Shown: one piece after another, positions 46,153-54,542 of the stretch | Layout of the letters: the number at the start of each line of letters is the position of its first letter | How positions within the stretch are numbered: position 1 is the first letter of the stretch | NCBI GenBank assembly: GCA_963705525.1 | Contig: CAVPJW010000002.1 | Location: 1,240,001-1,304,000 of the forward strand | DNA from: CAVPJW01 sp963705525 | GTDB lineage: Bacteria; Acidobacteriota; Vicinamibacteria; Vicinamibacterales; CAVPJW01 | Length of the DNA stretch: 64,000 bases | Reading direction: 5' to 3' | The notes under the pieces: model-generated | What the model saw: only the letters and a program-made list of their open reading frames with translations | Database searches by the model: none | Told to the model about the DNA's origin: nothing | Translations under genes and position numbers: made by a program

Positions 46153-48819
46153 TCACATCCGCTCGATCCGGATGGCCGTGACCTTGTACTCGGGCGAATT
46201 CACATCGCGATCCCGATGCGGCCCAGTCACACGATTCAGGAAGATCTCGGGGGAATGGAACGTTGCGAATACCTCGCCTGGCTTCATCGACGAGGTCACG
46301 GCGAGCGGCAGGACTGCTTGCCCGTACCGGCTGATGATGCGCACGTTGTCACCCGCCTTGAGCGACAACCGCCGAGCGTCCGCCGGACACATGTCCAGCG
46401 TATCGATCGGTCTGAGCGTCCGATGATGCGTGCGGCCCGTCATCGTGCCGGCATTGAACTGCTGGAGAGTTCGACCGGTTGACAGGAGAAACGGAAATTC
46501 GTCGTTCGTGACTTCGAGTGTCGGCTGATACGGAATGGGGCGAAGGCTGGCCTTTGGACCCGCACCGAACGTTTCGCCATACAACATCGTGGTGCCGGGG
46601 TGGCTCTCGGAAGGACACGGCCACTGGATGCCGCCCTCGCCGAGGCGTTCATAGCTGATGCCGGCGACGTCGTCCCAGAGCGACCGAATCTCATTCCAGA
46701 TCTCTTCCGAGGAGCCGGCACGATTGAGCCCCCGATCCATCGCGCGCGCCATCGACTGGATGATCCACGAGTCCGACCGGGACTCGCCGGCAGTCGGCAG
46801 GGCCGCCCTGACGCGTTGGACTCGCCGCTCGGCGTTCATGAAGGTGCCGTCTTTTTCGAACGACGAACACGCGGGAAAAAAGACGTGTCCGTACGTTCTG
46901 GCCGTTTCGTTCATGAACATGTCCTGCACGATGACGAGCTCGAGCCGCGAGAACGCTTCGGCGGTTCTGGCAGCGTCGGCATTGGTCAGGAAGACGTCGT
47001 AACCGATTGCCCAGAGCGCCTTCAGCGTCCCTTCGGACGCCGCGTCCATCATGCGAAGCAGGTCCAGGCCATGGCGAGACGGCAGCGTGCCGCCCCAGAT
47101 GTCCTGAAATCGCTCGCGGCTCTTCGCGAGGCTCGCCGACCCGGTCAGCGTGCCTGGATCGCAACCCATGATGGCCGCGCCCTGCACATTGTTCTGGCCC
47201 CGCAGGGGGTTCACGCCCGTGCCCGGTCGCCCGATGTTGCCCGTCAGAAGCGCCAGGTTGATGAGGCACATCACCGTGGCCGTCCCCTGGACGTGCTCCG
47301 TCATCCCCAGACCGTGGAAACAGATGGCGGGCTTCTCCATGGCGTAGATCCGCGCGGCGGTGCGAATATCCTGCGCCCGCACGCGGCAGATCTCCGCAGC
47401 CCGGTCGGCCGGCCATGCCTCGACCGATGCCGCGAACTCGTCCAGGCCATCGACACGACGGTCGATGAACGCCTGGTCTGCAAGATCCTCGGACAGGATC
47501 GTGTGGGCGATTGCGCTGAACAGCGGGATGTCGGTGCCTGGCCGCGGCGCCAGGTGGCACTGCGCGTAAAAGGCCAGCTCCGTCACGCGGGCGTCAACGA
47601 CAATCAGCCTGGCCCCATGTCGCGCCGCCTGCTTGAGACGCGCACCGACAACCGGATGGTTTTCCGTCGGATTCGCGCCGCACACCATGATCGTGCGCGC
47701 GATTTCAATGTCATCGAACGAGCTCGTCGACGCGCCGGTGCCAAGCATCCACTTGAGCGCGGCGGCGCTCGGCGTATGGCAGACGCGGGCGCAGCAATCC
47801 ACGTTGTTCGTGCCGACCACCAGGCGGGCGAACTTCTGCGCAAGATAGTTCTCTTCATTGGTCGCGCGTGCCGACCCGAGCACACCGACAGTGTCCGGTC
47901 CGTGCCGGGAAATGAGCCGTCGCAGTCCGTCAGCAGCAAACGACAGTGCCTCATCCCAGGAAACCGTCTTCCAATGGCCGTTCTCACGGACCATCGGCTC
48001 GAGGATCCGGTCGCGCGATGACACGAAGTCGAACGCATAGCGGCCCTTCGAGCAGAGGTGGCCCTTGTTCACCGGGGCAGCAGCGGCCGGAGTGATGGCG
48101 ACAATGTGTTGATCGCGGGTGCCGACCGACAGCTCGCAACCGGTTCCGCAGTAGGGACACGTGGTCCTGGTCCAGTCGGTGGGTTCGCCATGCTCGAGGA
48201 CGCTCTTGTCCTCGAGGGCGCCGGTCGGGCAGGCGTCCACGCACGCGCCACAGCTGACGCAGGAGCTCTCCATGAGGTTTCGTCCGTCGGGCAGGATCAC
48301 CATGCCGGCCCCCCGACGTCGCAGATGCCAGACGAACTGCCCCTGAACCTCGTCACAGATCCGGACGCAACGCGCACAGTACACGCATTGCGACATGTCC
48401 ACATGGATGTACGGATGTGAATCGTCGACCAATGTGGAATCAGCGGTGCCCCGGAGTTCCTCTTCGAGCCCGTGCTGGGTGACGTATCGATGGAATTCCT
48501 TCCCCGGAAACTTTTCGAGCGCCTCCCTGGGGTACCGGTGACCGAGCATCGTCAATGTGGCACGCCGCGAGGCCTCCACCGCGTCAGACTCCGTCTCGAT
48601 CACCATGCCATCGATGACCGGCGTGCTGCAGGCACACACGGGCCGCTCGAGTCCCTTGACCGAGACAATGCAGAGCCGGCAGGCGCCAACGGGTTCGAGG
48701 CGATCGTCATGGCAGAGCGTTGGAACGGTGACGCCAACGCTGCGGAGCGCCTGGAGGATGGTCGACCCCGGCGCCACGAAGGCTTCCGTCGAGTTGACCT
48801 TTGCGCGAAGCGTGTTCAC
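46153..48819 (-). CDS. fdhA: Formate dehydrogenase, molybdopterin catalytic subunit (Cys type)
   Basis: An 888-residue oxidoreductase with its own electron wire. Residues 1-75 form a 2Fe-2S domain (Cys36, 47, 50 and 62 or 64), followed by a His-Cys3 type region, two ferredoxin clusters (Cys145/148/151/155 and 187/190/193/197), a 4Fe-4S cluster in the molybdopterin domain (Cys221/224/228/256) and the catalytic loop CCARVCHTPS with Cys347 in place of selenocysteine. It oxidises formate to CO2, or works in reverse. No NuoE/NuoF-like partner subunits are adjacent. GTG at 48819 has GAGAGGG upstream and overlaps the kinase stop as GTGA, so synthesis is coupled to the kinase. FdhE at 22831 is the likely maturation factor. 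Confidence 0.93.
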   Translation of the reverse strand: MNTLRAKVNSTEAFVAPGSTILQALRSVGVTVPTLCHDDRLEPVGACRLCIVSVKGLERPVCACSTPVIDGMVIETESDAVEASRRATLTMLGHRYPREALEKFPGKEFHRYVTQHGLEEELRGTADSTLVDDSHPYIHVDMSQCVYCARCVRICDEVQGQFVWHLRRRGAGMVILPDGRNLMESSCVSCGACVDACPTGALEDKSVLEHGEPTDWTRTTCPYCGTGCELSVGTRDQHIVAITPAAAAPVNKGHLCSKGRYAFDFVSSRDRILEPMVRENGHWKTVSWDEALSFAADGLRRLISRHGPDTVGVLGSARATNEENYLAQKFARLVVGTNNVDCCARVCHTPSAAALKWMLGTGASTSSFDDIEIARTIMVCGANPTENHPVVGARLKQAARHGARLIVVDARVTELAFYAQCHLAPRPGTDIPLFSAIAHTILSEDLADQAFIDRRVDGLDEFAASVEAWPADRAAEICRVRAQDIRTAARIYAMEKPAICFHGLGMTEHVQGTATVMCLINLALLTGNIGRPGTGVNPLRGQNNVQGAAIMGCDPGTLTGSASLAKSRERFQDIWGGTLPSRHGLDLLRMMDAASEGTLKALWAIGYDVFLTNADAARTAEAFSRLELVIVQDMFMNETARTYGHVFFPACSSFEKDGTFMNAERRVQRVRAALPTAGESRSDSWIIQSMARAMDRGLNRAGSSEEIWNEIRSLWDDVAGISYERLGEGGIQWPCPSESHPGTTMLYGETFGAGPKASLRPIPYQPTLEVTNDEFPFLLSTGRTLQQFNAGTMTGRTHHRTLRPIDTLDMCPADARRLSLKAGDNVRIISRYGQAVLPLAVTSSMKPGEVFATFHSPEIFLNRVTGPHRDRDVNSPEYKVTAIRIERM

Positions 48820-49886
48820 GCGTGCCCTCTCAGTGGCAGGCGGACGACCACGACCGTGCCACCCGATTCGGGGCATGTCACGTCAATCGTGCCGCCGTGG
48901 CGCTCGACCGTCCGCTTGGCGATGGCCAGGCCCAGGCCCGTTCCGCGGCTCTTCGTCGTAAAAAACGGCTCGAAGATCTTGTCGTGCACGTCGGGGGCGA
49001 TGCCGGTTCCACGGTCGCTGACGATGACCTGACAGAGGCCGTCGGTGAGCCCGGCGCGCACGTCGATGGTGCCGGATCTGCCCATGGCTTGCGCGGCGTT
49101 CAAGAAGAGGTTCATGAAGAGCCCGATCAGGAGCTCTCGATCGGCGTGGAGCGTCAGATCATCGCCGTCGATGGCGACAGCGACCTTCTCGAATTCGCGA
49201 TCGCGCTTCATCGTGGCCGCGGTCTCACGAAGAAGGGCGACGATCTGCACCGGACCCAGTCGCAGCGGCCGTGGACGCGCAAAGATGAGGAGTTCCTGCA
49301 CCATCTGATTGAGCGCGTCGATGCGCTCCATCATCTGCTGCGTGATGTCCCGGTCCGAGCTCCCCTCAGGGAGTCGCCTCTTCAGGATCTCGAGCGCGCC
49401 GCGAAGCCCGGCGAGCGGGTTCTTGACTTCATGCGCAACCACCGCGGCCATCTCGCCCAGACGGGTCAATGACGCCTGTTCCATCAGCTTCGCCTGCATC
49501 ATCTTCTGGTCGGTGATGTCGTGGCGTATCGCCATGTATTGATAGGGCAGGCCTCTGTCATCCAGAAACGGAACGATCGTCGTATCGACCCAGTAGTGCG
49601 ACCCGTCCTTCGCGCGGTTTCGAATCTCGCCGTGAAATTTCCGACCGCTCGAGATCGTTCGCCACAGGTTGCGGAAGAACTCTTTCGGGTGATACCCGGA
49701 GTTGATGATGCGATGGTCCTGCCCGAGCAGTTCCTCGCGTGAGTACTTCGAGATCTCGCAGAACTTGTCGTTCACGTAGGTGATGATGCCTCGTCGATCC
49801 GTCGTGGCTACGATGGCCGACTGATCCAGGGCGTGTTTCATCGCCGCCAGGTCCTTTGTGGACTTCAACAGGAGGTCGTCAGCCAT
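48816..49886 (-). CDS. PAS-domain histidine kinase (NtrB-like)
   Basis: About 356 residues, no membrane segment. A PAS domain (about 20-125; TYVNDKFCEISKYSREELLGQDHRI, HYWVDTTIVPFLDD) precedes the HisKA helix with phosphoacceptor His in AHEVKNPLAGL and the ATPase lobe (N box NLFLNAAQAM, G1 DRGTGI, F box FEPFFTTKSRGTGLGLA). The architecture is that of nitrogen or redox sensors that feed NtrC-type activators, one of which lies just across the divergent region. ATG at 49886 has GGAGG six bases upstream; the frame stays open to ATG 50051, which would add a basic 55-residue N-terminus. Coupled to formate dehydrogenase. Confidence 0.9.
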   Translation of the reverse strand: MADDLLLKSTKDLAAMKHALDQSAIVATTDRRGIITYVNDKFCEISKYSREELLGQDHRIINSGYHPKEFFRNLWRTISSGRKFHGEIRNRAKDGSHYWVDTTIVPFLDDRGLPYQYMAIRHDITDQKMMQAKLMEQASLTRLGEMAAVVAHEVKNPLAGLRGALEILKRRLPEGSSDRDITQQMMERIDALNQMVQELLIFARPRPLRLGPVQIVALLRETAATMKRDREFEKVAVAIDGDDLTLHADRELLIGLFMNLFLNAAQAMGRSGTIDVRAGLTDGLCQVIVSDRGTGIAPDVHDKIFEPFFTTKSRGTGLGLAIAKRTVERHGGTIDVTCPESGGTVVVVRLPLRGHA

Positions 49887-50053
49887 CGGCGCCTCCTTGA
49901 CGATGGTTGGCGTCTCGGGACGGACAACGCGGGTACGCGGCCGTTTCTTCGGACCGCCCCCGCCGACACTCCCACGTTTTTTCGTCTTGTGCCTCACCAG
50001 AGCCTTCATCGGCGAATCCGGTTCTGACAGCGTGACGGGTTCCTTCGACATCT

Positions 50054-50127
50054 CAGCTGAACTGCGCGCAGCAAACACTCAGCCAGCTGGTTCACCGAGG
50101 GACTGCCGCTATCGCGGAGTTCAGCTG
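50054..50127. repeat. CAGCTG-containing inverted repeats between kinase and receiver genes
   Basis: CAGCTGAACT (50054-50063) and its exact reverse complement AGTTCAGCTG (50118-50127) flank a third CAGCTG inside CCAGCTGG (50083-50090). They sit next to the two divergent sigma-54-type promoters and could be activator sites. Confidence 0.45.
50070..50085 (-). promoter_or_regulatory. Sigma-54 (-24/-12) promoter of the kinase-formate dehydrogenase operon
   Basis: Minus-strand TGGCTGAGTGTTTGCT: TGGC and TTGCT match, with GG-N10-GC (50084 down to 50071). Transcription would begin near 50059 and give a leader of about 170 bases for the 49886 start. Confidence 0.55.
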
Positions 50128-50173
50128 GCGATGCTAACAAAGCCCCTCGCGGACAGCAACGCACGCGCTGTAC

Positions 50174-50189
50174 CGGAACGGATGTTGCT
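50174..50189 (+). promoter_or_regulatory. Candidate sigma-54 promoter of the receiver/NtrC genes
   Basis: CGGAACGGATGTTGCT: GG-N10-GC (50175 to 50188) with a perfect TTGCT and a five-of-seven -24 element. The receiver ATG lies 60 bases downstream. Confidence 0.5.
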
Positions 50190-50248
50190 CCGCCCGAGAC
50201 ATGAGGCGCTCGGGCGCTTCGGGAGAGGTCGTTTCGGGGATTTTTCAC

Positions 50249-50677
50249 ATGGAGATACGTAAAATTTCACATCCAACGGTGCTCGTGGTCGATGACGAAC
50301 CGCTGATTCGCTGGTCTCTGGCCGAGTTCCTCACGCGTGCGGGCTACGTAGTCGTCGAGGCCGAGACCGGTCAAGGCGCGCTCGATCACTTCAAGGACGG
50401 AAGTCCGCCCGTCGATCTGGTCATCACAGACCTGAAACTGCCGGACACCGATGGCAAGGCCATTCTCCGATGGATTCGGAGGTCACGACTCGCGTGTCCG
50501 GTGATCCTGATGACCGCCTTTGGCACGCCTGAAGACACGGCAGACGCATTGCAACTGGGTGCCTACGACGTGCTGAACAAGCCGTTCGATCTCGATCTGC
50601 TGGTCACGCACGTCTCTGGAGCCCTCGAGGCCGCAGGTATACTAGGTTTCAATGACACCAACGATTCTGGTCGTTGA
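50249..50677 (+). CDS. Single-domain response regulator (receiver only)
   Basis: A 142-residue protein that is a CheY-like receiver and nothing else: VVDDEP acid pair, phosphoacceptor Asp in LVITDLKLPD, MTAFG switch Thr and NKPF lysine. There is no output domain. ATG at 50249 follows a GGGGA site; an upstream ATG at 50201 is less likely. Its receiver is closely related to that of the NtrC-type activator whose gene overlaps it by 26 bases (both start TVLVVDDEPLIRWSL / TILVVDDEPLIRWSL). It probably takes phosphate from the divergent kinase, either as a relay step or as a sink. Confidence 0.88.
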   Translation: MEIRKISHPTVLVVDDEPLIRWSLAEFLTRAGYVVVEAETGQGALDHFKDGSPPVDLVITDLKLPDTDGKAILRWIRRSRLACPVILMTAFGTPEDTADALQLGAYDVLNKPFDLDLLVTHVSGALEAAGILGFNDTNDSGR

Positions 50678-52034
50678 CGACGAACCGCTGATTCGCTGGT
50701 CGCTCAGGGAGCGTCTGACGGCGGCGGGATACAAGGTGCTCGAGGCCGAGACCGGCTCGCAGGCCCTCGAGCACGCCGCCGACGCCGTCGATCTCGTGCT
50801 CCTCGACTATCGCCTGCCCGATCTGGACGGTGTCACCGTACTCAAGCGCCTCAAGGAGGTCGACCCCGACATCCTCGTGATCCTGATGACCGCCTACTCG
50901 TCGATTGAGACGGCCGTCGAGGCAGTCAAACTCGGGGCTTACCATTACGTCAACAAGCCATTCAACCTCGACGAACTGCTGCTCCTCGTCGAGAAGGCCC
51001 TGGAAACGACGCGACTGAAGCGCGAAGTGCGATCGCTGCGCGCGTCGCGGTCCGAGCCGTACGCCTTCGACAGCATCCTGGGTGAGTCGCCGGCGATGCA
51101 GGCGGCAAAGGTCCTGTTGCGGAAGGTGGCCGCCAGTCCGTCGTCCACGGTGCTGCTGACCGGTGAAAGTGGAACGGGAAAGGATCTCGCGGCCAAGGTC
51201 ATTCATTTCAACAGCTCGCGCGCCGCCGGTCCGTTCATGAACATCACCTGCTCTGCTCTCCAGGAAACTCTTCTCGAGAGCGAGCTCTTCGGCCACGAAC
51301 GGGGCGCCTTCACCGACGCCCGCCAGCTGAAGAAAGGGCTTTTCGAGCTGGCAGACGGCGGATCCGTCTTTCTCGACGAGATCGGTGAGACCATGCCATC
51401 TCTTCAGGTGAAGCTCCTGCGGGTGCTGGAGGAGAAATCGTTCAAACGGGTCGGAGGCACAACCGATCTCCGGGTGGACGTGCGCGTCATCGCGGCGACG
51501 AATCGCAACCTGAAGGAGGCCGTGCAACTTGGCAAGTTCCGCGAGGACCTCTTCTATCGCCTGCAGGTCCTGGCGATTCACATGCCGCCTCTTCGAGAAC
51601 GAGCCAGCGACATTCCCCTGCTCGCCAATGCCTATGTCGACATGTTCAATCGCGAGTTCCGAAAGAGTGTGAGAAGCATTTCACCGAGCGCGCTGAATGT
51701 GCTCGAACACTATTCCTGGCCCGGAAACGTGCGCGAGTTGAGAAACGCCGTCGAGCGGGCGATGCTGCTGGCCGACCACGACACGCTCCTCCCGGAAGAC
51801 TTTGCGCTCTTGTCGCCCGGGCAGGTGTCCGACGGGTTCCGGCTGCCGGCCTCGGGCGTCAACCTCGAAGAGCTTGAACGGCAACTGGTCGAACAGGCGC
51901 TCGAACGCGCCGGCGGCAATCAGACGCGAGCCGCCGTTCTGCTGGGGATGAATCGCGACCAGATTCGCTATCGGATCGAGAAGTTCGGACTCGGTCGGCC
52001 AACGCCGCACGCCGGAAGCAAGACGACTTCGTAA
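50652..52034 (+). CDS. NtrC-family sigma-54-dependent response regulator
   Basis: A 460-residue activator. Receiver (about 1-120, phosphoacceptor Asp in VLLDYRLPD), AAA+ domain (about 140-380: Walker A GESGTGKD, Walker B VFLDEIGE, arginine finger region FREDLFYRL) and a Fis-type HTH at the end (NQTRAAVLLGMNRDQIRYRIEKFG). The sigma-54 contact loop reads GAFTDA instead of the canonical GAFTGA. It is the natural partner of the kinase on the opposite strand and the probable user of the -24/-12 promoters in the island. Its start lies inside the preceding receiver gene. Confidence 0.94.
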   Translation: MTPTILVVDDEPLIRWSLRERLTAAGYKVLEAETGSQALEHAADAVDLVLLDYRLPDLDGVTVLKRLKEVDPDILVILMTAYSSIETAVEAVKLGAYHYVNKPFNLDELLLLVEKALETTRLKREVRSLRASRSEPYAFDSILGESPAMQAAKVLLRKVAASPSSTVLLTGESGTGKDLAAKVIHFNSSRAAGPFMNITCSALQETLLESELFGHERGAFTDARQLKKGLFELADGGSVFLDEIGETMPSLQVKLLRVLEEKSFKRVGGTTDLRVDVRVIAATNRNLKEAVQLGKFREDLFYRLQVLAIHMPPLRERASDIPLLANAYVDMFNREFRKSVRSISPSALNVLEHYSWPGNVRELRNAVERAMLLADHDTLLPEDFALLSPGQVSDGFRLPASGVNLEELERQLVEQALERAGGNQTRAAVLLGMNRDQIRYRIEKFGLGRPTPHAGSKTTS

Positions 52035-52135
52035 TTCACTGAACGCCGTACACCTTCCGACCCGGTCCCCCCTCCATCGTCCAGCGCCGACTCTTTGCCA
52101 CGGGGCGCTCGCTGCCTCGCCCCTGCGCTGAATAC

Positions 52136-52796
52136 TCAGGCAATCGCGCGTGTCGTCGACCGATCGAGCAGCGCGCGCACTTCACGATCGCTGGTCTGCT
52201 CGAACTCCTCGTACCACAAGCCGACCGCGTTGAAGCCGTGCGGCGAATAGAGACAGGCGACCTCATCGACCAGTTGTTGCATCATGTGGCAGGTGGCCGC
52301 AGCACCTACGGGCACCGCCACGATGATCGTCGCGGGTCGGCTCTGTTTGACGGCGGCTACGGCTGCTCGCATCGTCGCGCCTGTAGCCAGTCCGTCGTCG
52401 ACGATGATGACTGTCTTGCCCGCCAGATCGAGGGGCTGCCGATCTCTTCGATAGAGATGTTCTCGCTCTTTGAGCTCCTGAGTCTCTCGAGCCACGACAG
52501 CCTCCATCACCGCAGTCGAGAGCCCCAGCTGCTTCACCAGTTCGTCGTTCAGTACCTCGAATCCCGCCGGCCGCAATGCCCCCGAACGCGAGCTCCTGGT
52601 GGCCGGGCACGCCCAGCTTGCGAACCACGAGCACATCCAGCGGGACGCCCAGCGACTCGGCGACTTCGTGAGCGACGACGACGCCGCCTCGCGGCAGCCC
52701 GAGAACGACGACATCGGGCCGGCGGGCATAGCGCGAGAGTCGCCCGGCCAGCTGTCGGCCGGCATCGGTCCTGTTTTGAAAAAGCATGGTCAACAT
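52136..52796 (-). pseudogene. Phosphoribosyltransferase, frameshifted
   Basis: A predicted 219-residue type I phosphoribosyltransferase. The first part (VVVLGLPRGGVVVAHEVAESLGVPLDVLVVRKLGVPGH) reads in one frame to AAGG near 52563; the second (FEVLNDELVKQLGL, then the PRPP loop VIIVDDGLATGATM) continues one base over. One extra base lies at about 52562. Genes like this often sit in stress islands next to BON and Usp genes. ATG at 52796 has GAGG upstream. The break may be a true mutation or an uncorrected single-base insertion; both parts look functional. Confidence 0.8.
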
Positions 52797-52840
52797 GGCA
52801 ACCTCGGCTCAGACAAGAACGGGGGACGCGGTTTCGGAGT

Positions 52841-52856
52841 TGCATGGAGCGTTCCC
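52841..52856 (-). promoter_or_regulatory. Weak sigma-54-like promoter, minus strand
   Basis: Minus-strand GGGAACGCTCCATGCA has GG-N10-GC spacing (52855 down to 52842) but two mismatches in each element. It faces the phosphoribosyltransferase frame. Confidence 0.3.
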
Positions 52857-52997
52857 AGGTGGCCAGGACCGGTTTTTCATGGTGTTGCCCGGTTATTAAT
52901 TGACCATGGCTACTGTGAGGTGGGGAAAGTTTCACAGAACCCTGGAGGTTTTCACACCGCGGTCGAGATCGGTGACTGATTCCTTCCTGGAGGCCGC

Positions 52998-54128
52998 ATG
53001 ACCGACGGGTCGAAAGTTCGGCAGTACCAGTCCAACTGGCAAGGCGAGATCGACGGCGCGGCGCTCTATCGCGCGCTGGCGGACGCGGAACGCCAACCGC
53101 AGCTGTCGACGGTCTATCGCAAGCTCGCGGAGACCGAAGAGACGCACGCGCTCTTCTGGGAAGAGAAGCTGAAGGCCGCCGGGCGAACGCTTCCCGCACG
53201 ACGCCCCGGCTGGCGCACGCGGCTTCTTGCGGCCCTGGCGCGCCGGTTCGGTCCGCGGTTTGTCCTGCCTGCCATCACGAGCAACGAGCGAGTGGATAGC
53301 GGGCGGTACGCGTCTCAGCCGGAGGCGAGCGGAACATCGATGCCGGCCGATGAACGTTCGCATGCCCGACTCCTGTCAGCGGTTACGGCGGGCACGTCGA
53401 GCGGCATGACAGGCGGAACGCTGGCAGAGATTGAAGGCCGACACCGGACGGCTGGTGGAAACGCCCTGAGGGCCGCTGTTCTGGGAGCCAATGACGGACT
53501 CGTATCGAACCTCAGCCTGGTCATGGGCGTCGCGGGCGCGCAGTTGAGCGAGCACGGCATCCTGGTCACGGGCGTGGCGGGACTGCTGGCTGGCGCAGGT
53601 TCGATGGCGCTCGGCGAGTGGCTGTCGGTCCAGAGCTCGCGCGAACTGTACGAGCGTCAGATCGGTATAGAGGAGGCAGAGCTTCGCGAGGTGCCGGAAG
53701 AGGAACAGGAAGAGCTGGCGCTCATCTATCAAGCGAAAGGAATCCCCGAGACACAGGCGCGCGATCTCGCGGCGCAGCTGATGCGCAATCAGGCGACGTC
53801 GCTCGACACGTTGGTGAAGGAGGAACTTGGCATCGACCCGGCCGAACTGGGCGGCTCGGCCTGGGAGGCCGCCGTGTCGTCGTTCATCCTGTTCGGTGCA
53901 GGCGCCATCCTGCCCGTGCTGCCGTTTCTCGTGTTGACCGGAATGTCCGCAGTGGCGGCGAGTCTCGCCCTCAGTGCCGTTGGACTATTTGCCATCGGAG
54001 CGGGAATCACCTTGATGACCGGACGCTCCGTTCTCTTTTCAGGCACGCGGCAGGTCGTCTTCGGCCTCGCGGCGGCCATCCTGACGTTCGGCATCGGGCG
54101 TCTGATCGGCATTAATCTCGGCGGATGA
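52998..54128 (+). CDS. Ferritin-like/VIT1-family membrane protein
   Basis: A 376-residue protein. The first 65 residues are a ferritin-like segment with metal-suited acidic residues (QGEIDGAALYRALADAE, EETHALFWEEKL). The rest is a VIT1/CCC1-type transporter: GANDGLVSNLSLVMGVAGA, a cytoplasmic acidic loop (EEAELREVPEEEQEELALIY) and three C-terminal membrane segments. Plant and yeast relatives move ferrous iron or manganese into storage compartments; bacterial fusions like this are thought to export or detoxify iron. ATG at 52998 has CTGGAGG upstream. Confidence 0.9.
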   Translation: MTDGSKVRQYQSNWQGEIDGAALYRALADAERQPQLSTVYRKLAETEETHALFWEEKLKAAGRTLPARRPGWRTRLLAALARRFGPRFVLPAITSNERVDSGRYASQPEASGTSMPADERSHARLLSAVTAGTSSGMTGGTLAEIEGRHRTAGGNALRAAVLGANDGLVSNLSLVMGVAGAQLSEHGILVTGVAGLLAGAGSMALGEWLSVQSSRELYERQIGIEEAELREVPEEEQEELALIYQAKGIPETQARDLAAQLMRNQATSLDTLVKEELGIDPAELGGSAWEAAVSSFILFGAGAILPVLPFLVLTGMSAVAASLALSAVGLFAIGAGITLMTGRSVLFSGTRQVVFGLAAAILTFGIGRLIGINLGG

Positions 54129-54239
54129 CCGCTGGACCGAGTTTGTTGTCGTTTCGAGGTCGCCGAGTCGGTGTGGTTGAAGATTGGCACGACGCGTGAA
54201 TCTTCTGGCGGGTGTTGGCGTCATCAGGAGGCGTAAATC

Positions 54240-54542
54240 ATGGCGGAACCTTCATGGTGGGAATCGTTCGAGGTCAAGAGCGGACACGTCATTGAGCGCG
54301 TAAAGACGCTCATCGAGGAAGGGAATGTCCGGCGCGTCGTCGTCAAACAAGGGTCACGGACCGTCGCCGAATTCCCCCTGACGGTGGGCGTGGTCGGCGC
54401 CGTGCTTGCTCCTGTGGTCGCGGCGATCGGGGCGCTGGCTGCCCTTCTGACCGAATGCACAATCGAAGTCGAACGAAGCGGGAGAAGTGATGGGAAACCC
54501 GAGTCCAGAGACAGCCACGGTGCGCAGTCGGCCGCGAGTTGA
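54240..54542 (+). CDS. DUF4342 protein
   Basis: A 100-residue protein: WWESFEVKSGHVIERVKTLIEEGNVRRVVVKQGSRTVAEFPLTVGVVGAVLAPVVAAIGALAALL matches the DUF4342 pattern, an amphipathic helix, a short beta pair and one hydrophobic glycine-rich segment. The role is unknown. ATG at 54240 has AGGAGG upstream. A TGGCACG element lies 45 bases before it, but the -12 half is missing. The gene overlaps the next by 53 bases. Confidence 0.85.
   Translation: MAEPSWWESFEVKSGHVIERVKTLIEEGNVRRVVVKQGSRTVAEFPLTVGVVGAVLAPVVAAIGALAALLTECTIEVERSGRSDGKPESRDSHGAQSAAS

Noticed and set aside
47770..47790. Selenocysteine in the formate dehydrogenase
   Set aside because: The active-site codon is a Cys codon with no in-frame TGA, and no SECIS element is needed.
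46600..48021. A 473-codon open frame on the plus strand
   Set aside because: Antisense to formate dehydrogenase, whose motifs are unambiguous; no family features of its own.
54193..54208. Sigma-54-like TGGCACGACGCGTGAA before the DUF4342 gene
   Set aside because: The -24 half is perfect but the -12 half lacks the required GC, so it is not called as a promoter.
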